Positions 1 through 12,701 of a DNA stretch of 64,000 bases are shown piece after piece. The notes under the pieces were generated by a model. The model saw nothing but the letters and a program-made list of their open reading frames with translations. It was not told the origin of the DNA and did no database searches. The stretch is from Lindgomyces ingoldianus. Lineage: Eukaryota; Ascomycota; Dothideomycetes; Pleosporales; Lindgomycetaceae. Both the position numbers and the translations under genes were made by a program. Every line of letters starts with the position of its first letter. Position 1 is the first letter of the stretch. The DNA lies in assembly GCF_010093535.1 (NCBI RefSeq), contig NW_022985181.1, forward strand, positions 949,324 to 1,013,323. Reading direction: 5' to 3'.

Positions 1-48
1 AACTTGTTAAGGTATTACATGTACTACATTAATCTTTGCAGCGATAGA

Positions 49-72
49 GAGGCAGAGGCAGAGGCAGAGGCA
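49..72. repeat. GAGGCA tandem repeat, 4 copies
   Basis: Four perfect copies of the hexamer GAGGCA stand in a row at the left edge of the window. The surrounding 187 bases are AT-rich, contain no readable gene, and precede the first transposon. Confidence 0.8.
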
Positions 73-187
73 GCGCTAGAGCTCCCTAGCACTCTAAGAA
101 ATTCCTGCAGATGCAACAAACTACACAAGCTACAGCTCTACAACTAGAGCTTTAATGCTAAAATAATTAAATTAAAGATATTAGGTA

Positions 188-2037
188 ACGTATTCCACCA
201 CCGAACCCGCCAAACCACTGAACCCGACAAAATCTCTTGGCATTGCGAACACCACGTACAAGACGCGATGTCTAAACAACACAAGACTATACTAACTTAG
301 CAAGAAGGCAGAATTGTCCTTGCGCTCTAGGCCTACTGCTTACACTAATTTAAACGCGTACAACAAGCTGCAGCAGCTTTTAACGTGCCTTATTAGCAGC
401 TCGCTGCTTAGCTTAACAGAATCACGTTTTAACCTACTATACAACTAAATTGCTAGAAACTTACTGCAACTAAAAAGCAGACAATTATACAATATATCCT
501 TAACCTTAATTCGCGAGGATTCGCGCCCTGGCTGTGCAAGGTGGTAGATATGGCAAACAGACTGTTAGCTGCGTGTGGTGGGACACTAGTAAGGACAAAC
601 TAGCCTACGCGGTTTATGTCTTGTACAGAGGAGCTTAAAATAGCGTTTAATTAAGCAAAGGACTACTAGAGAATACTCTAAGAAGACCTAGAGTTAATTA
701 CAAAGTAGTTTAAGCTTGTACAAGACATAATAGCAAAATATAGTGTTTACAACAACAATATCTATAACTTTAACAAGACTAGCTTCTAGATAGGCATAAT
801 TAGCACTATAAAGGTTGTTATAGGTTTAGAAAGACATACAAGGCCTGTCCTTACACAGCTAGGTAACTAGGAATAGGTTACTGTAATCTAGAGCATCTGC
901 GCTGCTGGCTACACTACCCTGCTATTTATTATCTACAAAGGACGCGTCCACATCTCTGCCTAGTACAAGGAGACGTTAATACTGCGTAATTAGAAGCTAT
1001 TAGTCTCTAAAAATAGCTAGACAAATAACACGCTTAGTCTTAAGTAGTTAAAGCACTTTAATAAGCATATAAAGACGCGTTAGGTAGGGGTATACAGGCT
1101 GCTTATACTAGATGGCTATAAGAGCCACCTAAACTAGGATTTTAAGAATTATTGCTTTATACAAAAGATCCTTACACTCTGTATGCCTGCGCATTTATTG
1201 CATATCCTCTAGCTACTTAATGTAGTGTGCTTTTTGCTGTTAAAGCTTAAGTACTCTTAGCGTGTATAAGACTTAGCACGCTAACGCGTGCAGCATGTTA
1301 ACAAAGAACGCTTTCTTCTAGCCTTTAAAAACACGTTTTTAGACGTTTTTACATACAATAACTATAAAAAGGCCTTTAAGGCATCTAGACTAGTTCCTAT
1401 TAACACGCAGGTAGTCCTTAATTATCTTAACATGCAGCTGCGTACCCCACCACTAGGACCCCTACTAAAAACGCCATAGCAATTAAAGACCCTAAGTAAT
1501 TTATACAAATTTAGATTGTAATTAAAGCTTGTACACAATTCCTTTGTACAATTACTAACAACAGCACAAGAAAGCTTTTTACAGCTTGTAAAAAAAGCTA
1601 AGGAGATGCTACATAGAAATATACTTATAGAGGCGCGTGTACAAGAGCTTAAAAAGCAATTAGCAGACGTAACTAAGCGCAAGGGGCGTAAAAGAAAGCA
1701 GATCTAGCAAGGTGGCACAATAGAGTATGGGACTGCAGCAGCGCAGGTAGCTGCTAAGGCGTCTGTAGTAGCTTAGCAGTTAAAGAAGGCTTGTGGTGGT
1801 AGTAATTAAGAAAGAGCCTAACCAGCTCTGTGGCGCTGTGGGAACTATGGGGAGACTGGGCACAACGCTTGTACGTGCAAAAAGGATAAAGAAGAAGCAC
1901 TAGAATTAGATGCAGGCACGTTGTACATAGGTTCTCTATTTAGTTGTGAATAAAATCAGAGTTTTGTACGTAGTGTTCGCAATGCCAAGAGATTTTGTCG
2001 GGTTCGGTGGTTTAGCGGGTTCGGTGGTGGAATACGT
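188..2037 (+). mobile_element. Fot1/pogo-type DNA transposon (Tc1/mariner superfamily), RIP-inactivated
   Basis: The 1,850-bp element is bounded by near-perfect 77-bp terminal inverted repeats (188-264 and 1961-2037, four mismatches). A TA dinucleotide flanks each end (186-187, 2038-2039), which is the TA target duplication expected of this superfamily. Length and layout match Fot1-like elements of filamentous fungi. All four mismatches between the repeats are transitions, as RIP produces. Each repeat contains an internal duplication of about 12 bp (198-209 and 215-226), possibly a transposase-binding unit. The transposase inside is full of stops, so the copy cannot move itself. Confidence 0.93.
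290..1905 (+). pseudogene. DDE_1 (Fot1-like) transposase, broken by many stop codons
   Basis: One plus-strand frame can be followed nearly end to end through many in-frame stops, mostly TAG where family members have Gln or Trp. This is what C-to-T and G-to-A changes on CAG and TGG would give. Recognisable parts are the N-terminal helix-turn-helix/CENP-B-like region (about 290-620), the catalytic-core stretch YNFNKTSF (about 765-790, where active relatives have YNFDETGF, so the first Asp is lost), a block around 840-960 ending in FIIYKGRVHISA, the LLDGYKSH motif (about 1105-1130), an intact C-terminal stretch at 1288-1479, and a C-terminal zinc knuckle at about 1830-1875 (CGNYGETGHNACTC, second Cys replaced by Tyr). 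Non-functional. Confidence 0.9.
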
Positions 2038-2039
2038 TA

Positions 2040-3170
2040 GCAGTATTAGGCATAGCGTGGCAGTATTAGGCAGTAAAAAGAACAGGCGCAACGTGTAATA
2101 AAGTAGGCACAGTTAACCACATAGCCTTCTCTTGCTTATAGAGGTTTAGGCTAGACTAGAGACAACCGCTAGTGCTAGTGCTAGCTCTAGCATTATCTAT
2201 ATATATATGCAAGAATACTTAGCTTAAGTATTCCTGTGCGTACCTTTTAGTATAGTAGGGAAAGTTGCATAGTATTAGCTTAGCAGGCGGGGCGTCTACT
2301 TTATTACACAACGCTAGAGACCGCAAGGTGCAAAGGGGAGGATGTAAGAGGTATTAAGCAGGAAAAACAGGTTACAAAGAGAGAATGCAGGATAAGGGGG
2401 TAACAAGAGAGAGTAAACCTTAGGGTTAGAGGCAGAGGTACAGAGGCTAAGGAGCCTATATACCCTGTGCTAAGCCCTTAGGGTACTCAGGGGTTAGATA
2501 GCTGTAACATAACTGTAATAAAGAAAGACTATTGTAAGAGCAGGAACACGTTAAGAGCTAGAGCTAGCTATTATTTACTTTTTTAGCTATATTAGTGTGT
2601 TAGGGATTAGCATTAGCTATATTAGTGTGTTAGTGATTATGTAAAGCTATATAAGGCACTAGAGACATAAGGAACTGCATTAAATGTATTGCTAGGGGAG
2701 TCCTTTACAAGAGTCTATATATATGTAAAATAATTAGGTGGGTCTTAGCAACAGACTGTGCTAAGATGCATACAACTATAGTGCTGACGCATCTAACTAT
2801 TGTGTGACAACACATCTAACTATTGTGCAACTATAGTAACAACACATCTAAGTGTCACTACTGCAAACAGATTAGTTATATATATGCTATAGTTAAATGT
2901 TATTATTATATGTTTATTACCTATCTAATACTACTTTGCTAAGCATTATGCTGTAACTATTCTTTAACCTAGACAACCTACTTTAATACGCTAACTATTA
3001 CTGTTGCGTAAGAAGAGCGCAGGGACCTACTGTCGCGCACATAGGCCTGGTGTCGCGCCTGTGTTTTAGACAAGCAGCCTAAGACACTTAGCGCCTAAGC
3101 TCTCTATAAGCCTCTTATAGTTAATAGACTTGCTTCTTATTACTCTCTAATTAGTAGTTGCGACAATTAC
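2040..3170. other. AT-rich transposon-derived DNA, no readable gene
   Basis: No open frame or family motif could be followed here. The stretch holds short local repeats: a duplicated unit around 2585-2640 (TAGCTATATTAGTGTGTTAG twice) and repeated CATCTAACTATTGTG-like units at about 2785-2860. It lies just beyond the 3' end of the gag-protease remnant and may contain that element's terminal repeat. I could not find a matching copy beyond its 5' end (13.5-14.0 kb), so this remains a guess. Confidence 0.5.
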
Positions 3171-4733
3171 TCTAAGCAAGCTTTGCTTTTACAGATTATT
3201 TATAAACTGTCGTAGTATTTTATTTAGTAGAGATAACATGTTTCTTCTAGATTTTATAAATACTAATCTACTTTACATTTTTATTAGCCTCTAGTTTTTT
3301 ATAAGAAACTTCCTTTAGTTTTTTTTATAACTCTAATTACTTTAGCTTTTAGCTCTTAGTAAGAGAATTTCTAGAGCTTCTGTTTCTTAAAGTAGTAACT
3401 GCTGCCTTATTTTACTTATTTATAAACTTAGTATAAGTTATTATAGCATGCTAACTAGGTTATACGTGCGTAATCTTTAGAGCTATTAATAGTTATTATT
3501 TTCTAGTTAATAGCAGGGTTATACTTTTTAAGCTAGTTATAGCCTAGAATAGCATTATACTTATTTTCTAATAGAAGTGTACTTATAGATTTCTAGTCCT
3601 TAGTATTTAGTGTTACTAAGTCTTCTTTAAACATTTCTAGGCTAATTTATTCTTTACTATATTCTAGTAAAGAATTGTTAGTAAAAGTTACTTTAAACAG
3701 GCTTTTCTTAATTTAGAATAAGATTCTATGCTTTTCTACCTAGGTTGTATTTATAGCTGTAAAGGTGCATCTACTGTTAATAAAGGCTAACTTAGTCTGT
3801 CCTTTAAATGTAAAAGTAGTTATTAAGCTTTATTCTAATCCTTATCCTACAGCTACTAGTGCTTTTATATTATAGAATATTTCTATCTTATTATTTATAA
3901 GATATAAGTTAACATTTTTCTATAAATTATTAAGTTTATTAATTTTTTCTTTTTAGTAGAGTTAATATTTTTTAATGTAATAGTTAGCTGCTTTACATTT
4001 ATAATCCTTTACTAAGTAGTAAGTTAGTATGTAGTCTTCTTTATAAGCAGCTTTTTATAAGAAATAATAGAATCTGCAGCTGTTCTAGTAATAGTAATTA
4101 GGCTAATTCTTTAATTTTTTTTTAAATAGGTAAGGTCTAGCACATATAGCAATCTATTACTTTACATATTAATGCAGTGCCTTTCTATAGGTCTTTGTCT
4201 AGGTGTTTTTTCTATGTAAGCTACTAGCCTACTTAATGTTTATTATTCTAATGCCTTATGCAGTACTGTTGTGTGCATTAGTACTAAAGGTATAGACAGT
4301 TATCTAGTTTATATAAAGTGTTAATTAGACATTCTTAAGTCTATTTAGAGTATTCTTAGGTTTGTACTAGTACTTATAGAGTGTTCTTTCTACTAGTAAT
4401 TATCTGTGCTATAGAAAGCGCTACTACAAAGAAGGCATTATTTGTAGTTATGTTATAGGGTAAAAGCTTTCCTACTAACTACTAGCCCTAGGAGTAGGGT
4501 TCTTAGTTGCTCTTAGTTTAGTTCTAGGACTTTAAACCTAGCAGGTCTGCCTAGTCCTTTAAGTTTTTAGTTATAAATTTTTACAAAGAACTGCTATTAT
4601 TCTTTTTTATTTATAATATTATATTTTACTTTAGCTATTTATTAAATTATCTTAAATGTTTTATAATTATTTTTAATATTTATTTAGTAAAGTAACACTA
4701 TATATTCTCTAAAGTAATTATGTTGTTGCCTGC

Positions 4734-5034
4734 TGTTAGATTTGCGCACCTACTGTCAAGACAGGAGGAACGCTTGACAAAAGCTGCTACATAGTACAAG
4801 CAATAAGCTTAAACAGTATGTTGCTGCAAATTGCAGCATTTTGCAGGCTAGTCGCGCATAGGGCAAGTGCGCAAGGGACTTAGATTAGCAGAACAAAAAG
4901 CTAAGCAACACAAGTAGAGCAGAAAAAGGATTAATAAATAAACATAATTAATATAATTAATTAATTATCCTATACATTATATCTAAACTTATTATTTATC
5001 TTAGGAAGCCTAAAAACAGTGCTTTAATCTAACA
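4734..5034 (+). repeat. 5' LTR of the copia element
   Basis: This is a 301-bp direct repeat of 9820-10120. Differences between the two are nearly all C/T or G/A transitions, mostly CA to TA or TG to TA, with the 5' copy more heavily altered at its 3' end. It contains an AATTAATATAATTAATTAAT-type AT tract. Confidence 0.95.
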
Positions 5035-5099
5035 ATTAAGAGTCTTAGTGCCTCTATTAATACAAAATGGCCACCTAGCCTCCTCAAGACGCGACAGTC

Positions 5100-8000
5100 G
5101 TCCTTCGAGACCACACCGACTACAGAGCCTGGATGATGCAGCTGCAATTAAGATGTGTAGCGCACAGCATCTGGCCGCAAGTAGATCCTAAGTTAACTAT
5201 CTAAATAATCTCTAAACTAAGAGCTCTAGAGATGCTGCTAATAGCTAAGTTTTTACTAGCCTCTAACATTAAAACGCCTACGCACCTAAATAAGCTATTA
5301 ATAAGTAGTGTTAGAGCCTTTAAAAAAGCTATTAAATACTATAAGATTAAGGCTAACAAGTATAAAAGTAACAGACATAATTATAAAAGAAAGTAATTAA
5401 GCTTTTAACAGATTATTATCTTTATCTAGTTAATAGTTAGCCTGCATCTGCAGTGTACATGCTGTTCCCTAGATTAACTACTTAGACAGTAGATTATAAA
5501 CTTTAAAGCTATAGTAAGTGTTAATAACTAATTTAAATAAGAATATGTGTGCAACTAATATAATGCATCTTTAAAGCTGCTAAGAAACACAAGCATATAG
5601 AACCTATAGCTAGCAGAGTATAATTACGCTGCTATAGAAGCAGAGACACAAAATGTTCTAGAAATAATGTAGTTTAATGCTATTATAAAGGACTTTTTAA
5701 CTACTATAAATAAAGTTGCCTCTTATTAGTTTATAACCTTTTAGAAAAGTAGACAGTTTACACTAAACATAAATTAAAAAAAAATAATAAAGCGCTTTTA
5801 AGAACATATAATGTTAAATTATCTAATATATATAAGAAAGTATAAAGCTGCCTTTATAATAAATAACTTATTATACTTTACTAAAAGTAAAAAAACTACT
5901 TAGGGCATAAATAAGAACACTTATAGTGCAGAAGTTATAATGTTAAGAAAATAGAGTAGACCTTAACATTAATGTTATTAAAAAGATAATAGAAAGTTAT
6001 TTTTAAGCTAAAAACTTACTAAAACAGAAAGCACTAAATGTCCTACATGTAGACACATCTATGCACTAAAGGACTGCTTTTATGTCTATCTAGACAGAGC
6101 ACTAGACTAGTAGATGCTAAATAAGAGAGTTAAAAAGCTTATAGCATTAAAGTGTAAGCACAACTTAGATTTTTAAGGCCTACTAAAAAGGCAGTGTAGA
6201 CATAATTTAAAAATACTAATCTTAAAAAGTTTACATATACTTACACTAGAGATATAAGAAGACTAACTTAAAAGCTAGAAAGTATTAAGAGTTAAGGCAG
6301 CTGCATTGCTAGCTATAGTTAATTTAAACTAGAATAGATATCTGCTAAGAGAATTATTTATCCTTAACTTAGGCTTAACATGCTATATTATAAATAATTT
6401 TAATTAGATCTATAACTATTGTTTACTAACACTAAAAAACTTTATCTAGTCTAGAAACTCTTATATATAGATTTAAAGCTATAGATTAATTACACTAAGC
6501 TTAAAAAGTAAGCATAAAACACATAGTTAAGCATATAGTCTTATACTATATAATGCTGCACTGTGCCTAGACCTGCTGTGCAACCTAGTCTTGTTCTGCC
6601 TACTGCAACAGAAAGGAATCTAGTAGGACACACAAGTAAAGCTAACTGCTTTAAAGGCTCTAGACAGGATAATAATTAGAGATCTTATAGAGATCTATAG
6701 CTAATAAGTGTTAGAGTACTATCTACTACAAGAGGGCTTATATTATACACACATAATTAACACAAAAACTAAACATAGTCTATAAAAGGCATTAGTAAAG
6801 CTATAGCATAAGTGTCTAGAACACTCTAGACTAGCTACACTTTAACACCTTATACAGTAAGCTAAGGGGGTGTAAATTAAAAAAATTATAATAGTCTAAT
6901 ATAACTTATGTAGTAGAGCTAAGATATAATAATAAATTAGCTACGCACTATAAATTAGTAACAGCAGACCTAGTAAAAGACTATTAATTAATTTCTATGC
7001 ATATAAAGCATAAAGCATTATAAAAGAGTAAAGTTAAATGCTAATTACTAATAAGTATTCTAGCCTCTAGTAGGACCTCTACTTTAAAAATAATAGGCTT
7101 ACTAAATTAATTATTAAAGCTCTTATAATCTTTATCTTTTTTTTAAAGAACTATTATAACATTACTATAAAAGTTATTAAAGCTAATAATAAGATTACAA
7201 CAGTAAAACTAGAGGTAAAATACTAGCTAGCATTACATAGAATAACTGTTAAGCCTTTAGCACTAGATACACAAGCCTAGAACAGAGAAGCTAAACACTT
7301 AGAGAGTGTAAATAAGAAAAAGTTATAGGCTATGCAACTAAATGCTAACCTACTATAGAATGTATAGCCATACATTACTAGAGCAGGCGTATACCTATAT
7401 AATTAGACGCTAAACTATGCTAATAACTAGAAGACACTATACAAGATCTTCTTTACATAAGCAGCTTTAAATAATAAAGTTATTATGTTAATCTAAAAGC
7501 TAAGCTTTACATATCTAAAAGCTTATAGCTATAAAGCATTTATAATAACTAATAACACACATTAGAATAAATCTAAGCTACAGAGGCTAGACCTAAAGGC
7601 GTAGATTAGATATCTAGTTAGGTACTAATTATTAAACATCTACTGTGTATAGATACTACTGCTAGCAAAAGTAATCTATACACATAATGTTATTTTTAAT
7701 AAACACTTAATCTTTAGTAGTAAGCCTAAAGACCTAATAAATAACTTTATGCATAATATAGTAAAGAAAATTACTATATATATTAGAATAATTAATCTTT
7801 TAACACCTAGTTATTAGCTAAAGACAGAGTTATTCTGTAAAAATAATACTATAGATAATATATTAAATTTTAATAAAGTAGACCTACTAGGCTACTATTA
7901 AGGAAGAAAGATTAGAGATAACTATTTATCTTCTCTAAATACTCTGCTACCTGCAGCATTACTTATGCAGTTAATAGCTAGAGCAGCACTAAAGCTAAGC

Positions 8001-9780
8001 TAAATAAAGTTGTTAAAGACTATACTATAAGCTGTAGCCTTTATAGCTAGCATAAGATCTAAAAGTGTAAAAAAGCATAGCAGCAAAACGCTAGATAAAG
8101 CAGCATTAATAAGAATGCTATTTAAAAAAAAGACACTTTATAAAAGCTAGCTACTACTTTTACTATTAACCTAAAAGTAACTAGAGAAGCACCCTCTACA
8201 TAAGATGTTTAAGGTAGCAGAAAGAACACACCTAGATAGTTATTAGATAATAAAATCTTAGACAGAGGTCTAGATAAAGCTAATTAAGGTAGCTAGACAG
8301 CAGATTTTAAATTGTATATAGGTGTACACTTACAAGCTTAATAAGCACTATAGATTATAAAGATGCAAGGTGTAACTAGTAGTCTACAGTAATTAACAAA
8401 GAAACATTACTACATAAAATACCTACACTGCTACTCTAGCAGAACACTTATTTTAAATGCTAATAGTAATATCTACACGCTTTAACTTAGAGCTTAAACA
8501 ATACAACATAACTAACACATTTATATATGCAGTAATTAACTGCAATATCTACATGCAGATGCTAAGAGGCTATTAGAAACTAGGTATAATACTAAAGCTT
8601 TAAAAAGCACTATACAGCTTATAAATTTCTCTTCTACTCTAGCAACACTATTTTATAATAACTTTTAAAGGCCTTAGGTTTTTAGCTGTTTTATATAAAC
8701 CCTACTACATAACTAAAGCTAGAATATTTATCTTTTTCTATGTAGACAACCTTATTATTGCGTATAGAAAAAGCTCTAAAGTAGATACACAGCGTGTAGT
8801 AGACTAATTACAAGAGAAGTATACCCTAATAGAAGGTAAGGACTTATAATAGTTCTTAGAAGTTAAGATTATTAGAGATTAATAGTAACAAATAATTTAG
8901 CTATTATAAGCATTATATATTAACAAAATAGCTAGGCTAGCTAATAGAAAAGACCTGCAGCACGCTATACTTATAAGTAGAATTAAACTTATGCTGTAAT
9001 CTAGTTTTGCAACTTTATTAGAAGTAAATTAATATTAGTAAAAAATTAGATCTCTACTCTTTACAGTAGTTACTATAAGACTAGACATTGCCTTTACTAT
9101 ATTATGCCTTGCACAGTTTCTTACAAATCCTGCATCTAACTATTAGGATGCAGCTAATTAAGTCATCCTGTACCTACATGCAACACAAACGTACGCACTC
9201 TAATTAGGAGGAGAAGACTACTTTATAGTAGTAAGTAATACATTATTTATAGATAATACACTAAATAGAAAGAGCTTTTAGGGCTATGTTATTTAACTAT
9301 TTAGCAGATAGATTGCATAGTAAGTAAATAAATAAGATATAGTTACAACATTAATAATAAAAGCAGAACTACTTACACTGTCTTAAGTTACTAAAGAAGC
9401 TATATTTATAAAAATGCTTTTTAATAAACTATAAGTTAAGCTGCCTAATTTAACTATTATAATCTAGTGTAATAACAAGTAGATAATTTAACTAGTAAAT
9501 AAAGAAATATCTTAACTTTAAACTAAGCTTTAACATGTTAACATCTATAACTACTAGCTCTAACAGGAAGTCTCTTAACAAACAATTAAGGTTGTCTATG
9601 TCCCCTCTAGTAAGATGCTTGTAGACAGACTTACTAAAGTGCTTTTAGCTAGCAAATAGCTAAGCTTTCTTTAGCAAATTTAGCTAGTTAACGTTAGGGA
9701 GAGGATAGTTAGTTAGGAAGCGGATATAGAAGAAATTAAAGCAAGAATAGAAGCCCTAGAAGCATACTAAGGTTGCGCAA
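5100..9780 (+). pseudogene. copia gag-pol polyprotein, broken
   Basis: Relics can be followed in one plus-strand reading with many TAG/TAA stops. A gag zinc knuckle (KCPTCRHIYALKDCFYV) lies at about 6,033-6,095. A GAG-pre-integrase/integrase region runs through about 6,540-7,760, including LATLQHLIQQAKGV. The reverse transcriptase spans about 8,280-8,900, with ILNC..VYTYKLNKHYRLKRCK at its start, YDITNAF-like residues mid-domain and FYVDNLIIAY at about 8,735-8,765, where active enzymes have YVDD; here the second Asp is Asn. The RNase H region (about 9,360-9,700) retains VVYVPSSKMLVDRLTK. Non-functional. Confidence 0.9.
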
Positions 9781-9819
9781 TTAGAAACTAGCTTAAAGCA
9801 TGTCTAAGCTAAGGGGGTG

Positions 9820-10120
9820 TGTCAGATTTGCGCACCTACTGTTAAGACAGGAGGAACGCTTAACAAAAGCTGCTATATAGTACAAGCAATAAGCTTAAAC
9901 AGTATGTTGCAGCAAATTGCAGCATTTTGCAGGCTAGTCGCGCATAGGGCAAGTGCGTGAGGGACTTAGATTGGCAGAACAAAAAGCTGAGTAACACAAG
10001 TAGAGCAGAAAAAGGATTAATAAATAAACATAATTAATATAATTAATTAATCATCCTATACATTATATCTAAACCCATCATTCATCTCAGGAAGCCTAGA
10101 AACAGTGCTTCAATCTAACA
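9820..10120 (+). repeat. 3' LTR of the copia element
   Basis: 301 bp, ending CTAACA directly before the target duplication CCTGC. It keeps more of the ancestral CCCATCATTCATCTCAGG-type sequence near its end than the 5' LTR does, so the two copies were mutated unequally. Confidence 0.95.
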
Positions 10121-10835
10121 CCTGCATTTCTAGCATAAACAGCTCTAGAACTGTTTAGAGAGTTTCTACACTAAAGTGCCTAGCGTTCTGTTATTAAGAG
10201 AGAACTATTTCTCTCTTTTTTTAATATTTATAATGTATTCTTAGATCTAAGTCTTTTTTTATATTTTTTAAGAATTATAAAGTTCTGTAACACTTAATTA
10301 AGGCTACTAAAGTTTATAATAACTACCTTTTAATATAGTTTAAAGCAGTTTCTTAAAAAATAGTTTTCTTTATATTACTAGTAAAGTCTGTTATTTAATC
10401 TTTTTAATATTTTTTTATCTATAAGGCTATATTTAGCAGTAATAGCTTTTACTGTTACAGTAGTATTTTTATTCTCTTTTTTCTAAAAGTCTAGGCAATT
10501 TTAGTAGAAATGTTCTACTTTTTTATAGTTTAGGTAGGCCTTATCCTCTAGCTACTTTTATTACTTTTTAGTTAAAAGCAGCCTATTGCGTCTAAAGGCT
10601 TAGCTTTTCTTTAAAAGGGGGCTTTATATATATTTTATGTAACTAAGGTCTATTATTTTTTTATTATAACAAAGAGCTTTTTTTTTTCTAGAAATAAACT
10701 TAGGTTTCTAGAGAGCTTCTCTACACTGTTTTTCTTTTTTATGTTCTTTATGCCTATTATTATAAAGTGTTGCTTTTATAATAAATTTTTTAAAAGTAGT
10801 TAGTTTTTTATTATATGTAAATTTATCTTTTATTA

Positions 10836-12701
10836 ACGTACTTCATGGGCGAGTCGCTCACACACCCGAGTCGCTCACTTTTGCCAAGACCCCACCCTAA
10901 CAAACTCTATTATAGCCCATAACAACCCGCTCTAGCACTATATAGTACAGTACAGCCTAGAATATTATTTAGATACTACTTCTGCTTCTTGCTTACATGT
11001 TTGCGTGTTATGCCTAGTCTAATTGCACTGTCTGCAGCGCCTTTAGGATAGCTTACCTACTTTAGCTTGCACCTGCTTCTTTGCCTTCTTCCTGTTACTG
11101 CGCGCCCTAAACTCCTTTAGAGCTATTAAGCGTAGGCCTTTTTAAATTATTAAGGTCTTTTCTGCCTTAATCTACTTTTTTTTATGTAATTTATGTTGTG
11201 TAGTAGCCTTATTAGCTGCTTAAAGCTTAGTAATTTTCTATTATACTAACACTAGCTTATATGTAATTATTACTGCCCTTTTTAAGACTTTCTTAAACAC
11301 CTTAACTATAAAAGTTAGTAAACTATTTATATACTTTTAAATCTTTATTTTTATAAGCATTAATTGCAACCTAAGTTCTAAGGTATTGCTTAGGGTTTAC
11401 AACTACTAAGGCTTATTATATATAAGTAGTAGTAGTAATAAAGTGCATAACTTTACATTAAGGCCTATTATAACTTATTATAGGTTAAAAGGAACTAATT
11501 TAGCGCCTTAGAACCTTTCTTAGATATTACTAAAAGTAATTATAGCATTATAGGCTACTTTAAAGCATAGTAAAAACTTTATTTTTATAATATAAGTAAT
11601 CTAGTTGTGTATAAAGTTTTTAGCTTAGCGCTTATACACTTTCTTTAAAGAAGTAAAACAACCTACATTAAGTAGCTATAAAAAGTGCAATAAGTAAAAA
11701 AGTATGTAAATAGTAATAATCTTATTATTCTTATAGTATTACTAAAAATAAAGTAAGTTATAGCTTTTATAGCTATTAATAACTAGCAGATAGTAGCTGC
11801 TAACAGTACACTTCTTTATATGCACATTAAAGTGCTTTAACTAGTCTAGACTAAGCTAATTAGTAGTCTAGCTGCGCTTAGAAATTGCAATAACTTAATT
11901 CTAAAGTAGATTTTCTTTTTTATACTAGTTTAAAAAGTAGTTGCTACCCTAAAAGATAATAAAGAGCAGAATAGCCTACTTTTTAGCATTAATGCCCTAG
12001 ATAGATGTTGTCTACTCCTAGTTACCTAGCTAGACTGCTTTTAGCTGTCCTTGTCTCTTTAAACTTATAATAACTGCTCTAGTAGATATCTAGCCTATTA
12101 TAAACCTTATCTTATTAAAGTTATATATGTTGTTATTCTAGATACTATACTTAGCTTTAATATTCTTTATAAAGTTAAACTAGCCTTAAATTACTATAAA
12201 AAATTTATAAAAAGCTCTTTTATAGTTATACTTACACTTAAACTTTACTTTAAGCTTTAAGTAACACTTAATAAATATATTAAGCTAGTTTATGCTAATA
12301 TAGCTTATATTACACTTAGTGTGTAAAAAATTAGCTATATTAGCTACAGCTACTAGCTAGGGGGGAAATCCTTACACATCTAGCTTAAGTATGTGCTAAA
12401 TAATTACTTACTTCTTGTTATTATCTAGCTTTTATAAGTTAGCTGTATAATTAGCTTAGAAAAGTTGTCTAGTGTGTTAGTTACTTATTATCTTTTAAAG
12501 AACTCTATAGATAGCTGCAGCATGTTAGTTAAAAAGTATTATGTTTTATTTAAAAGCTTAAAGTGTAAGCTACATTTAACATTCCTTTAACACATTTAAG
12601 TAGTGTTGTTAGGAATGCATTAGTGTAGAAAGAGTAGTGTAGTAGGGTCTTAGCAAAAGTAAGCAACTTAGGTGTGTGAGCAACTTGCCTATAAAGTACG
12701 T
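10836..12701 (-). mobile_element. second pogo/Fot1-type DNA transposon, RIP-inactivated
   Basis: The 1,866-bp element has inverted repeats of about 57 bp (10836-10892 and 12645-12701) and TA on each flank (10834-10835 and 12702-12703). The repeats differ by about a dozen transitions, many more than in the first pogo element, so this copy is older or more heavily mutated. Each repeat carries two copies of CGAGTCGCTCAC (10850-10861 and 10867-10878 on the left). The sequence differs from the first element's repeats, so it is another family. The decayed transposase reads on the minus strand. It is inserted in the gag region of the gypsy-like remnant. Confidence 0.9.
10980..12620 (-). pseudogene. 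decayed transposase of the second pogo element
   Basis: The clearest relic is the C-terminal zinc knuckle at about 10,995-11,050, reading RRCRQCN(stop)TRHNTQTCK, the CX2CX4HX4C pattern typical of fungal Fot1-like transposases. A basic Lys/Arg/Gln-rich stretch precedes it. Upstream parts of the catalytic domain are too heavily mutated to follow by eye. Orientation is inferred from the position of the knuckle at the left, 3' end. Confidence 0.65.

Larger units (their letters stand above)
4734..10120 (+). mobile_element. Ty1/copia LTR retrotransposon, structurally complete, coding region destroyed
   Basis: Two 301-bp long terminal repeats (4734-5034 and 9820-10120) enclose a 4.8-kb interior. 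The insertion is flanked by the 5-bp duplication CCTGC (4729-4733 and 10121-10125). A purine-rich tract (AAGGGGGTG) abuts the 3' LTR, as expected of a polypurine tract. The LTRs begin TGTTAGA/TGTCAGA and end CTAACA. The domain order gag, integrase, reverse transcriptase, RNase H marks it as copia, not gypsy. It sits inside the minus-strand gag-protease remnant and is therefore younger than that element. I could not assign the primer-binding site with confidence. Confidence 0.95.

Noticed and set aside
49..72. Short tandem repeat considered as a CRISPR or telomere-like array
   Set aside because: Four hexamers without spacers; GAGGCA is not a fungal telomere unit and CRISPR is not expected in this organism.
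1422..1682. 86-codon minus-strand frame in the first pogo element
   Set aside because: It is antisense to the transposase C-terminus and has no motif of its own.
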